From contig UBZP01000022.1 of assembly GCA_900469965.1 (NCBI GenBank), positions 1-64,000 of the forward strand: a stretch of 64,000 nucleotides of DNA, given 5' to 3'. A model generated the notes under the pieces. The model ran no database searches, had not been told where the DNA came from, and saw nothing but the letters and a program-made list of their open reading frames with translations. A program made the position numbers and the translations under genes. This document shows positions 1 through 10,900 of this stretch, in pieces (position 1 is the stretch's first letter; every line of letters begins with the position of its first letter). The stretch comes from Hyphomicrobiales bacterium. GTDB taxonomy: Bacteria > Pseudomonadota > Alphaproteobacteria > Rhizobiales > Rhizobiaceae.

Positions 1-446
1 TGTGCCGCGGCAGCGCGCGTCGTGCGTGTGGCGCTGCGCCGGCCCCGCCCGGCCCGCCCGGCGCCGCTCAAACTATCAATTTAAATCCAAAGATTTAGAT
101 CAGATCCATCCTTCGGGCTATGAAACGAATGCGCGAACATCCGCCGGGCGGTGGCGCAGGAAAAGGCATGGCCGCCCCCATCCGCCCACATCAACCGGCA
201 TGGATATGTCCAGTACCGCTCGCTTAGCGGGATGGCGTATGGGTCAGTCTTCTTGCTGCTCGGGCGTACCCTTTTTCGGATACCCAAGGTTGCGCGCATG
301 GCGACGACGTGATCACCCGGGCCATCCACTTCCGACTGTGAAGGCAGCCAATGTCATCATTGTGAAAAGGCCTTAACCGCTGGATTCCGTTTGGGGGCCG
401 GCTGATACTTCGACACTTTCGACAGCCAGGCTTCGAGGGTATCGCT
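1..446. other. Upstream region of the assembly-line operon, no gene recognised
   Basis: No convincing coding sequence is visible on either strand; the short open frames show no recognisable motif. A C/G-rich tract of CCCG-type repeats (about 38-66) is followed by a distinctly AT-rich stretch (about 70-110), a composition break compared with the neighbouring genes. This segment presumably contains the promoter of the NRPS/PKS genes, but no sigma-factor or operator motif was identified with confidence. A GAGGG ribosome-binding-site-like motif lies at about 435-439. Confidence 0.5.
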
Positions 447-3400
447 GTGGTTGAATTTCATCCGAATGCCTTTTTCTTTGGTAACGGCACATTGCTCCTT
501 CGCTGCGCGGAAGCGTTTCGTAACGCAGGGGGAACCATCGCAGGAATCGTGTCCACCGATCCGCAGATCGCCGGCTGGGCCGAGGCGGAAGGGATCCCCC
601 ACACGGCATTCGACGATGCCGAGACGGGAGAAGCGGCGGACTATATCTTCAGCGTCGCCAATCTGACCGTGCTGACGCCGGCAATGCTCGGCAGGGCGAG
701 GCTTGCGGCCGTCAACTTCCATGACGGGCCGCTGCCGGAACGGGCCGGATCGAACGTGCCGGCCTGGAGCGTCATCGAGGGCGCGGCCGAGCATGCGGTG
801 ACGTGGCACGAGATGACCGAGCGCGTCGATGCCGGCCGGGTGCTGAAGCAGCGGCGCTTCCCGATCGGTGCGAACGACACCGCCTTCAGCCTGAACGCGC
901 GGTGCTACGAAGCCGGATTCGAGAGCTTCTGCGAACTCCTGCCGGAGCTCCTGGAGAACCGGTGCGCGCCGGTGGCGCCGGCCGCCTCCGACCGGGCCTG
1001 GTATGCCAAGGCCAGGCGACCCGAGGCGCTGGGCACGCTCGATTTCGCCCAGCCGGCCGGCGCGCTCTGCCGGACCGTGCGCGGCCTGAATTTCGGCGGC
1101 TACGCCAATCCGCTGGCGCTCGCCAAGCTGTGGACGGGCAAGGCGCTTCTGTCGGTCGGCCGGCTCGAGATCGTGGCGGGAGTCGCCGGCGCACCCGGGA
1201 CCATCGTTGCGAGCGATGCCGACACCGTCACCGTCATGGCGGCGGACTGCGGCGTGCGGCTGAGCGGCCTCGCCGATCTCGACGGCAGGCCGATCGATCC
1301 AGTGGCCGCAGCCCTGGTGCCGGGCCGGGTGCTGCCACCGGTCGGGAAGGCCGAGGGGCCGACCCCTTCGGAGGCGGGCAGGGCGGAGCCGGAGTGGGAG
1401 GCCGAACTGCGGAGAGCAGCGCCGGCGCTGCCGCCCTATCCGCTGTCGCATACCGCAGGCAGCGGTGTGGCGGCGCTCGCCGTCGACCGGCTGGATGCCG
1501 ACACGCTTGCCGCGGCCTGGCTCGCCTGGATTGCGGGCCTGACCGGACAGGCGGAGGCGACCGTCGCCTATCTCGACCCGGAGCCCTCGGCTCCGTGGTT
1601 CGCGGAACGGCGCCCGGTCACGCTCGGCTTCCTCGCCGGCATGACCCCGCACGATGCGACCGTGGCCGTGCGGGCGGCCAGGCAGGCGGCCTTCGCGCGG
1701 GCGGCGATGGCGGCGGACCTGCCGCTCCGTCTGAACGAGGCGCAAACGAGGGACAGGGCGTTGCAGGCGCTCGGCGTCGTCGTGGCGGCGCACGCAGACG
1801 GCCTGCCGGAGAACGCCGACATCGTGCTCTGCGCCGATCCGCCGGCGATCCATGTCGCAGGCGGGCGATACGCGCCGCCGGTGCTTGCCGCCCTCGCCTC
1901 GGACTTCGCCGTCTTCCTTGCGGCGTTCATCGGGCGGATGGGCGCGCCGCTCGCCACGCTGCCGCTGGGGGGAGAGATGGCGGCGGTGTGCAACGACCTG
2001 CCGGGCGTCGAAGCGCGCACGATCCATGCGATGTTCGCCGACAGCTGCCGCGCGAGGCCGGATGCGCCGGCGCTGGAAGCGGGCCCCGTGCGGCTCAGCT
2101 ACCGGGAGCTCGAGGCACGGGTGGCGCGGCTTGCGGGCGCGCTCGCCGAACGCGGTGCCGCCCCCGGCGTCGTGGTCGGGCTTTGCCTGGAGCGGTCGGC
2201 CGAACTGGTCGTGGCGATGCTCGCCATCCTGAAGACGGGAGCGGCCTACCTGCCGCTCGATCCCTCCTATCCGGCCGATCGCATCGGCTTCATGCTCGCC
2301 GATTCCGGGGCGCCGATCGTCGTGGCGAGCCGGTCTGCGGCCAGCCGGCTGGCGCTCGACCCCGGCATCGTCATCCTGCCGGATGCGGTGGGGCCGGAGT
2401 TCGACGATGCGCGCGGCACGCCGGCCGACGTCGCCTATCTCATCTATACGTCCGGCTCGACCGGACGGCCGAAGGGCGTGATGATCGCGCACCGGAACGT
2501 GGCCAACTTCTTCGCCGGCATGGACGCCACCGTGCCACTTTCTGCGGGCGCGCGGCTTCTGGCGGTCACCTCGGTGTCCTTCGACATCTCCGTCCTGGAG
2601 ATCCTGTGGACGCTCGCCCGCGGCGCGACCCTGGTGCTGCAGACCGACGGGGCCGGCGAGAGCGCGCTGCCCGGCTTCTCGCTCTTCTACTTCGCCTCCG
2701 AGGCGGCCGGCAGCGGCCACCAGGCCTATCGCCTGCTGCTCGAGGGCGCGCGCTTTGCCGACGAGAACGGCTTCGAGGCGATCTGGACGCCGGAGCGGCA
2801 TTTCCATGCCTTCGGCGGGCTCTATCCGAACCCGGCCATCAGTTCGGCGGCACTTGCGGGGCTGACGAAGAACGTCAAGCTGCGCGCCGGGTCCACCGTG
2901 CTGCCGCTGCATCATCCGGTGCGGGCGGCCGAGGACTGGGCGCTGGTGGACAATCTCTCCAACGGGCGCGCCGGCCTTGCGCTGGCGTCGGGCTGGCAGC
3001 CCAACGACTTCCTGCTGAGGCCGGAGGCCTTCGGCGAGCGCAAGGAGATCATGCTCGGTTCCGTCGAGACGCTGCGGAAGCTCTGGCGTGGCGAGGCGAT
3101 GGCGTTTCCGGGCCACGACGGCAAGCCGGTCGAGATCCAGATCCACCCGCGCCCGGTGCAGCGCGACATGCCGCTGTGGCTGACTGCGGCCGGCAATCCG
3201 GAGACCTTCCAGGCGGCCGGGCGGCTCGGCTGCGGCGTGCTGACCCATCTGCTCGGCCAGACGCTGGCGGAGGTCGCCGACAAGATCCGCAGCTACCGGG
3301 TCGCGCGGGGCGAGGCCGGCCATGCCGGCCCGGGGCACGTGGTGCTGATGCTCCATACCTTCATCGGCGAGGACGAGGAGACGGTGCTTTCGGCCGCGCG

Positions 3401-4907
3401 CCAGCCGATGAAATCCTATCTGAAGAGCGCGGTCGATCTCGTGCGCCGCGCCGCCTGGACCTTCCCGACGATCGTGGAGCGGGCCGGACAGGCCGGGATG
3501 ACGCCGCAGGAGGTGTTCGAGAAGGAAGAGCTTTCGGCGGCAGAGCTCGATGCGCTGCTCGATCACGCCTTCGAACGCTACTACCGGACGGCCGGCCTGT
3601 TCGGAACGCCGGAAACGGCCGGCGAGATCGTGCGCAACGTGGCGGCCATCGGCGTCGACGAGATCGCCTGCCTGATCGACTTCGGCGTGGAGACCGAGAC
3701 GGCGCTCGCCAACCTGCCCAACATCCGCCGGCTGATGGACAGGCTGCAGGCGGAGGGCGGGGTCTCGCGAAAGGCCTCCGTCGCCGAAGACATCGTCGCC
3801 GGCGCCATCACGCATCTGCAGTGCACGCCGTCGATGGCGACCTATCTCGCCGGCGATCCGGCCGGCCGACAGGCGCTTTCGCGGCTCGACTGCATGATGG
3901 TGGGGGGCGAGGCCTTCCCGCCCGATCTCGCCCGCAGCCTGCGGGCGGCGCTGCCGGGCGCGCTTCTCAACATGTACGGCCCGACGGAGACGACGATCTG
4001 GTCGTCGGTCGCGCGGCTGGATGCGGTCGGCGAGCGCGTGCCGCTCGGCGTCCCCATCGCCAATACGGAACTGAGCGTGCGCTCGCCGGCCGGATTGCCG
4101 CTGCCCAACCTGATCGAAGGCGAGCTGTGGATCGGCGGCGCCGGGCTCGCGCTCGGCTACTGGGGCCGGCCGGACCTGACGGCCGAACGCTTCGTGGACA
4201 CGCCGGACGGCCGCTACTACCGCACCGGCGACCTGGTGCGCCGCCACCTGGACGGAACGCTGGAATTCCTCGGCCGGATCGACGGGCAGGTGAAGATCCG
4301 CGGCCACCGGATCGAACTCGGCGAGATCGAGGCGCTGCTTGCGGCAGAGCCGAGCGTGCGGCAGGCGGCGGTCAGGGCGGTGGAATTCGGCCCTGGTGAT
4401 GTGCGCCTCGTCGCCTATGTGACGGCGGGGGAGATGCGTCCCGCGGCCAGCGAACTGCGCAGCCTGCTGGAGGCGAAGCTGCCCGACTTCATGGTGCCGT
4501 CCCAGATCGTCGTGCTGGAGCGGATGCCGCTGACGCCGAACGGCAAGATCGATCGCAAGGCCCTGCCCGTGCCCTCGGTCCGTTCGCAGCGGAGCGAGAT
4601 GACGGCAGCGGAAGGGGACTTCGAGACCGGCATCGCCGAGATCTGGCGCGAGGCGCTGGGGCTCGACGCGGTCTCGGTCACGGACAACTTCTTCGACCTC
4701 GGCGGACATTCGCTGCTGGTCGTCCAGGTCCAGCGCCGGATGAAGGAGAAGCTCGGGCACGAGGTCGCCATCACCGACCTCTTCCGTTTCCCCACCATCC
4801 GCGCGATCGCCACGCACCTCGCTGGCGAGGCGACCGAGACGGCCAGCGCGGTCGATCGCGGCGCGGCGCGGGCCGCGGCGCGCCTTGCCCGGCTCGGCCG
4901 CCGCTGA
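447..4907 (+). CDS. NRPS loading/initiation protein: formyltransferase, adenylation domain with embedded luciferase-like FMN monooxygenase, PCP
   Basis: About 1,486 residues, GTG start with GAGGG about 7 nt upstream. Residues about 1-295 form a methionyl-tRNA formyltransferase-like domain ([33 protein letters not shown]), implying N-formylation of the loaded amino acid. Residues about 310-520 are not identified; there is no HHxxxDG condensation motif. The adenylation domain starts near 525 ([22 protein letters not shown]), is interrupted at about 745-1100 by a bacterial luciferase-like monooxygenase ([23 protein letters not shown]), then resumes ([27 protein letters not shown]). A carrier domain ends the protein ([12 protein letters not shown], Ser is the phosphopantetheine site). 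The layout matches the MupA/Atu3671 family of NRPS-borne FMN monooxygenases. Specificity residues read by hand as D-I-L-Q-M-G-M-I-W resemble glycine codes. Inference: loads, formylates and oxidises glycine before passing it to the next protein. Confidence 0.92.
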   Translation: MVEFHPNAFFFGNGTLLLRCAEAFRNAGGTIAGIVSTDPQIAGWAEAEGIPHTAFDDAETGEAADYIFSVANLTVLTPAMLGRARLAAVNFHDGPLPERAGSNVPAWSVIEGAAEHAVTWHEMTERVDAGRVLKQRRFPIGANDTAFSLNARCYEAGFESFCELLPELLENRCAPVAPAASDRAWYAKARRPEALGTLDFAQPAGALCRTVRGLNFGGYANPLALAKLWTGKALLSVGRLEIVAGVAGAPGTIVASDADTVTVMAADCGVRLSGLADLDGRPIDPVAAALVPGRVLPPVGKAEGPTPSEAGRAEPEWEAELRRAAPALPPYPLSHTAGSGVAALAVDRLDADTLAAAWLAWIAGLTGQAEATVAYLDPEPSAPWFAERRPVTLGFLAGMTPHDATVAVRAARQAAFARAAMAADLPLRLNEAQTRDRALQALGVVVAAHADGLPENADIVLCADPPAIHVAGGRYAPPVLAALASDFAVFLAAFIGRMGAPLATLPLGGEMAAVCNDLPGVEARTIHAMFADSCRARPDAPALEAGPVRLSYRELEARVARLAGALAERGAAPGVVVGLCLERSAELVVAMLAILKTGAAYLPLDPSYPADRIGFMLADSGAPIVVASRSAASRLALDPGIVILPDAVGPEFDDARGTPADVAYLIYTSGSTGRPKGVMIAHRNVANFFAGMDATVPLSAGARLLAVTSVSFDISVLEILWTLARGATLVLQTDGAGESALPGFSLFYFASEAAGSGHQAYRLLLEGARFADENGFEAIWTPERHFHAFGGLYPNPAISSAALAGLTKNVKLRAGSTVLPLHHPVRAAEDWALVDNLSNGRAGLALASGWQPNDFLLRPEAFGERKEIMLGSVETLRKLWRGEAMAFPGHDGKPVEIQIHPRPVQRDMPLWLTAAGNPETFQAAGRLGCGVLTHLLGQTLAEVADKIRSYRVARGEAGHAGPGHVVLMLHTFIGEDEETVLSAARQPMKSYLKSAVDLVRRAAWTFPTIVERAGQAGMTPQEVFEKEELSAAELDALLDHAFERYYRTAGLFGTPETAGEIVRNVAAIGVDEIACLIDFGVETETALANLPNIRRLMDRLQAEGGVSRKASVAEDIVAGAITHLQCTPSMATYLAGDPAGRQALSRLDCMMVGGEAFPPDLARSLRAALPGALLNMYGPTETTIWSSVARLDAVGERVPLGVPIANTELSVRSPAGLPLPNLIEGELWIGGAGLALGYWGRPDLTAERFVDTPDGRYYRTGDLVRRHLDGTLEFLGRIDGQVKIRGHRIELGEIEALLAAEPSVRQAAVRAVEFGPGDVRLVAYVTAGEMRPAASELRSLLEAKLPDFMVPSQIVVLERMPLTPNGKIDRKALPVPSVRSQRSEMTAAEGDFETGIAEIWREALGLDAVSVTDNFFDLGGHSLLVVQVQRRMKEKLGHEVAITDLFRFPTIRAIATHLAGEATETASAVDRGAARAAARLARLGRR

Positions 4908-4965
4908 CCCGCCGACGCCGGCCTGCCGGAAACCACAAGATCATCAAAGGGAAGAAAAACAGCCC

Positions 4966-7900
4966 ATGGACAGGACACTACCCGACCAACGCATCGCAAT
5001 CATCGGCCGCGCGGGGCGCTTCCCGTCTGCGCGCACCGTCGGCGAGTTCTGGTCCATGCTGTTCGAGGGACGATCGGCCGCGCAGCGGCTCGGCGAGGCG
5101 GAACTTCTGGCCGCCGGCGTCAGCCGCAAGGCGCTCGCCGATCCCGCCTATGTGCGGGTCGCCAACGTGCTGCCGGACATGGAGTGCTTCGACGCCGGCT
5201 TCTTCGGCTTCTCGCCGCGCGAGGCGGCGATCCTCGATCCGCAGCACCGGCATTTTCTGGAATGCGGCTGGGAGGCGCTGGAGGATGCGGGCTACGTTCC
5301 CGAGCGCTTCGACGGCCGGATCGGCGTCTTTGCCGGCTCGGGCATGCAGGCCTATCTGCCCTTCAACCTGCTGTCCAATCCGGAGCTCGTCGAGGAGACC
5401 GGCCTCTTTCTCCTGCGCCACAACGGCAACGACAAGGACTTCCTGCCGACGCGGCTGTCCTATCTGCTGAACCTCACCGGGCCCTCGATCGCGGTGCAGA
5501 CGGCCTGCTCGACCTCGCTCGTGGCCGTCCACACGGCGATCGGGTCGCTCCTGAACATGGAATGCGACATGGCGATCGCCGGCGGGGTGACGATCGAGCT
5601 GCCGCATCGCACCGGCTATCGCTATGCGGAGGGCGAGATCCTGTCGTCGGACGGGCTCTGCCGCGCTTTCGACGACGACAGCCGCGGCACGGTGTTCGGA
5701 TCGGGGGCGGCATTGGTGGTGCTGCGGCGCTACGAGGATGCGCTGGCCGACGGCGACGACATCAAGGCGGTGATCCTGGCAAGCGCGGTCAACAACGACG
5801 GCGCGGGCAAGGCGAGCTATCTCGCGCCCTCCGTCGACGGCCAGGCGGAGGCGGCCGCCGAGGCCCTGGCGCTTTCGGGCGTCGAGGCCCGGAGCCTTTC
5901 CTACATCGAGACGCACGGCACCGGCACGCCGATCGGCGACCCGATCGAGCTCGCCGCCCTGAAGCAGGTCTACGGGACCGCGCCTGCCGGCAGCATCGGC
6001 ATCGGTTCGGTGAAGACCAATATCGGCCATCTCGATACGGCCGCGGGAACGGCGAGCCTGATCAAGGTGGTGGAGGCGCTGCGCCACCGGTACCTGCCCG
6101 CGAGCCTGCACTTCCGCAAGCCGAACAGCCGGTTCGACTTTGCCGCGAGCCCCTTTCGGGTCGTTGCAGAGGGCCGGGAATGGCCGTCCGCACACGGTCC
6201 GCGCCGTGCCGCCGTCAACTCGCTGGGGGTCGGCGGCACCAATGCCCATGTGATCGTCGAGGAGGCGCCGGTCCGACCGCCGGCGGCCGCTGCCGCCGAA
6301 TGGCGCTTCTTCCCCTTTTCCGCCCGCAACGAGGCCGCGCTCGAGCGGCTGCGCGAACGGTGGAAGTCCTACTCAGACGGGGAGGTTCCGGAGATGGCGG
6401 ACATCGCATTCACGCTCAGGCAGGGGCGCCGGCATTTTGCCGAGCGCTTCGCGATCGCGGCCCGCACGGGGGAGGACCTGAAGGGCGCGCTCACGGCAAA
6501 GGTGACGCCGTTCCGCCGGCACGGCAGGGCCCGCTCCAAGCCGCCGCGGATCATCTTCATGTTCCCGGGCGGCGGCGCCCAGTATCCGGGGGCGGGCGCG
6601 GGGATGATGGCGTCGTCGCCCGTCTTTGCGTCGGCGGTGGACCAGTGCTTCGCGATGCTGCCGGCCACGGCTCCTTCCGACCTGCGCCAGGTGATGTTCG
6701 GCGCGCGCCTGAACGACGAGAGCGCGCGGGTCAAGCTCCTGCGTTCGAGCTACGCCATCCCGGCGGTCTTCATCCTGGAATATGCCTATTGCAAGCTGTG
6801 GGAGAGCTGGGGCATCCGCCCGGACGCCATCGTCGCCCACAGTGCCGGCGAATATGCCGGCGCGCTCGCCGCCGGCGTCATGGAGCTTGCGGACGCGTTG
6901 AAGATCGTGACGCTGCGCGGGCAGGTGATGGAGCAGGCGCCCGCCGGCGCGATGACCGCCGTGCCGCTCGGCGAGATGCGCGTGCGCGAGCTGATCGGCG
7001 AAGGCCTCGACATCGCCGCGGTGAACACCGCCCAGTCGACGATCGTTTCCGGCCCGATCGCCGGCATCGAGGCGCTCGAGGCGCAGCTTGCGGGCAGCGA
7101 ACACGAGGCCCGGCGCATCCACATCGACGTCGCCGCGCATTCGCGGCAGCTGGACGACCAGCTCGACCGGTTCAGGGAGGGGCTCGAAGGCATTTCGTTC
7201 CGGCAGCCGACCGTGCCCATGGTCTCGTCGCTGCGCGGCAGCTGGGCCGACGGCCAGGATTTCGTCTCCGCCGACTACTGGGTGCGCCATCTGCGGCATA
7301 CGGTGCGCTTTGCCGATGCGGTCGCCGCGGTGCTGGAAGCGCCCGACAGCGTCGTGATCGAGGTCGGTCCGGGCCAGACCGTCGGGCCGCTGGTGGCGGC
7401 GGCAAAGACGAAGAACGCGCCGCTGGCGATCCTGCCGTCGGCGCCGCGCCCGCGCGACGGGGAAGACGAGATGGGGATCGCCGTGGCGGCGCTCGGAGGG
7501 CTCTGGGCGAACGGCGTCGAGCTGGACCCCGACCGGCTTCCGGGCGGTCGCGGCCGCCGCGTCTCGCTGCCGACCTACCCGTTCGAGAAGGAACGGCACT
7601 GGATCGAGCCGGGCCGCGGCAAGACGGCCGGGGCGGAGAACGATTCCGCCCCGCCGCTGGCGCGGATCTCCGATCCGGCGGACTGGGTGGAGGTCCTCGA
7701 ATGGACCGAGCGGCCGCGTTCGGGCGGTGCGGCCGAACTCGGCGGCGACTGGCTGGTGCTGGCCGGCGGCGACGCCTTCTCCGAGGCCGTGCTGGCCCGG
7801 CTCGGCGCCGCCGGCGCGCGCGTGACGGTGCTGCGGGCGGGCGACGGCTTTGCCGCTTCGCCGGAGGGGTTCGTGCTCCGTCCCGACGCACCGGCCGACT

Positions 7901-10900
7901 TCGAGGCGCTGGCTGCGGCCCTGCCGTCGGTGCCCCACCGGGTGCTCTGCCTCTGGGGCGCCGATCCTGCGCTTTCGGAGCGCGCCTTCGGCGCATCCTA
8001 TCTGCTGGCCCGGCTGCTGCAGCAGGCCGACCCGGAACCGGGGACGCGCTTGCTGCTCGTCTCCCCCGGGGCGGCATCCTTGCCCGGTTCTGCGGCGGAG
8101 CGGCCGGAACTCGCCGCCTTGCTCGGCGTCGTCCGGGTTGCCCCGCGCGAAATCCCCGGGCTCAGCGCCGGCCTCGCCGATATTGAGCCGGATTCGGATC
8201 CATCCGTCGTGGCGGCGGTCCTGGCGGAAGCTGCGGGCAGCGACGAGGCCGACCACGTCGTCCTTCGCGGCAAGCGCCGCTTCGTCCGCAGCCGCGTGCG
8301 CGTGCCTGCGCCGGCTGCGCCGGACCTGCCCGAGCGGCTGCGCAAGGGCGGCGTCTACCTCATCACCGGCGGCACCGGCGGCATCGGCCGCGAACTGGCG
8401 CTCTGGCTCGCCCGGAGGGCCGGAGCCCGGCTGGCGCTGCTCTCGCGTTCGGCCGGCGACGATGCGGTGTTGCGCGGGGACATAGAGGCTGCGGGCGGGG
8501 CGGTGGTGTTCCTGAAAGCCGACGTCGCCGATGCGGCTGCGATGACGGCCGCGATCGAGACGGTGCGGTCGCGGTTCGGAGCACTGCACGGGGTCATCCA
8601 CGCCGCCGGCATCCTGGACGATGGGCCGCTTGCGACCCAGCCGCTGGAGGCGGCCGTCGCCGTGATGCGGCCGAAGCTCGACGGCGCCCTGGTGCTGCAC
8701 CGGCTGCTGCCGGAAGGCAGCCTCGATTTCTTCGCCGTGATCTCGTCGTCCTCCGTCGTGATCGGTGGGGCCGGCCAGGCCGGCTATGCCGGGGCGAACG
8801 CCGCCCTCGAGGCGCTCGCCGCCGCGCGCGGCGACGGGCTGTCGATCGCATGGGGAGCTTGGCGCGATACCGGCATGGCCGCGCGCGCTTATGGTGCCGG
8901 GGTTGCCGTCACCGGCGATCTGCTCGGGCAGCGCCACGACGAACCGGGCGGGGTCGTCCGCTTCGAGACGGTGATCGATCCGGAAACCGACTGGCGGGTC
9001 TCAGAACATGTGGTCGCCGGCCAGCCGGTGCTGTGCGGGACCGCCTATGTCGAGCTTGCCCAGGCGGCCGCGGAAGCGGTGATGGGTGCCGGCCGGTTCG
9101 AGCTTGCCGCGCTCTCCTTCGCGCTGCCGATGACGTTCGAGGGCCTGCCGCGCCGCGTCATCATCCGGCTGCAGCCGCAGGGCAAGGGCTACGAGCTGTC
9201 GATCGACAGCGCCATCGGGGCCGAACGGATGCCGGTCGAGCACGTCCGGCTGCAGGTGGTCGCCACCGAGAACGCGCAGGCGCATCTGCCGGCAGCGCTC
9301 GATCACGTCCTGGCCGGGACGGTGGCGGCCTCGGGCCGGCAGGCGCCGCAGCAGGACGTGATCGCCTTCGGGCCGCGCTGGAACTGCATCGAGACGCTGC
9401 GCACCGGCGATGGCAGGGCGGAGGGCGACTTCCAGCTCGCCGCTCCGTTCGTGGACGACCTGCAGGTCCATGCCCTGCATCCGGCGCTCATGGACATGGC
9501 GATGACGGTCGGGCTGGCCGCGCTGGAGCGGCGCGAGGGCCGGCTGTGGGTGCCGATGTCGGTCGGCCGGATCGGTGTCTTCCGGCCGCTGCCAGCGGCG
9601 ATCACCAGTCGTGCCGTCCGGGTGGACGGCGAGCCGGGCCGGTTCGTGTCCTTCGACGTCGCCGTGTTCGACCGGGACGGCCGCATCGTCGCCGTGCTCG
9701 AAGGTCTCTCCATGCGCGAGGTGGGGCGGGACAGTTTCGCGGGGGCTGCGACGCCGCCCGGGCTGACGACCCAGCTGATGGCGACCGGCATCCGCGCCTG
9801 CGAGGCGCCCGATCTCTTCGCACGCGTCTTTGCCCATCCGGGCCGCCAGCTGGTCGTCTCGCCGGTGTCGCTGGACCATGTGCGCCTTGCCCTCGCCGAG
9901 GCCGCCGCACCTTCGGGCATGCCGATCGCGCGGCAGGGCGGCGGCGGGCCGATTAGCGATCCCGTCGCAGCCAGGCTCTCGGCGATCTGGACCGAGATCC
10001 TCGGCGTTTCCAACGTCGGCGCGGACGACGATTTCTTCGCGCTCGGCGGCCATTCGCTCAATGCCGTGCGGATGTTCGCGCGCATCCGCAAGGACTTCGG
10101 CGTCGCGCTGCCGCTCGCAAGCCTGTTCCAGGCGTCACGGCTCGGCGACCTGGCGGCGCTGGTGCGCGCCGAGGCTCCGGATGTGGAAGCCGGCGCGACC
10201 GTGGCCGAAGAGCCAGGGCAAGCCGTGCCGGACATGACGGCGGTCCGCCGGATCGGAATGACGGAGGGGCAGCGGGAGCTCGCCACGGCCATCAGCATCA
10301 ATCCGGCCGCGTCGCTCTCCTACAATCTGTCCTTCAGCCTGCATTTCGACGGCGCCATCGACGCGGCTGTGCTGCGCACGGCGCTCGACGGGCTCGTTGC
10401 GCGTCACGACAGCCTGCGATCGTCCTTCGACGTGGACAACATGATGCTGACGATCCACCCGCGCCGCGAAGCAACGCTTGAGGAGGCCGATTTCTCGGAC
10501 CTCGGCGAGCTGGAGCAGAGGGCGCGGCGGGATGCGCTGCATGCGAAGAATGCGCGCACGCCCTTCGATCTCGTCGAGGGGCCGGTGCTGCGCGCCCTGC
10601 TTGTGCGCTATTCGGCGTCTAGGACGGAGCTTCTGCTGTTCGTCCATCACATTGCCTGCGACGGCTGGTCGATGGGCGTGCTGATGAGCGATCTCGCTGC
10701 GCTCTATACGGCAGCGCTGGCCGGAAAGCCGGCAAAGCTTCCGGCGCCGACAAGCATTGCCGCGCTGGTCGCGGCCGAGGCGCAATGGGCCGAGGGCGCG
10801 GAAGCCGCGCGTCACCGCGACTACTGGCTGAAGAAATATGCCGGGCCGCTGCCGGCGATCGACCTGCCGACGGACCGGCCCTATCCGGTCGTGCGCGGCA

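Noticed and set aside
81-329. Short open frames on both strands upstream of the assembly-line genes
   Set aside because: No recognisable family, no ribosome-binding site and atypical composition, so no gene is called.
2680-3760. A separate luciferase-like monooxygenase gene or frameshifted NRPS
   Set aside because: The reading frame is continuous and the A-domain motifs resume on the far side, so it is an embedded domain of one protein.
357-4817. Minus-strand open frame of nearly 1,500 codons opposite the NRPS loader
   Set aside because: The translation is Arg/Gly/His-rich with no domain motif, whereas the plus strand has clear domains throughout. It is an antisense shadow of high third-position GC.
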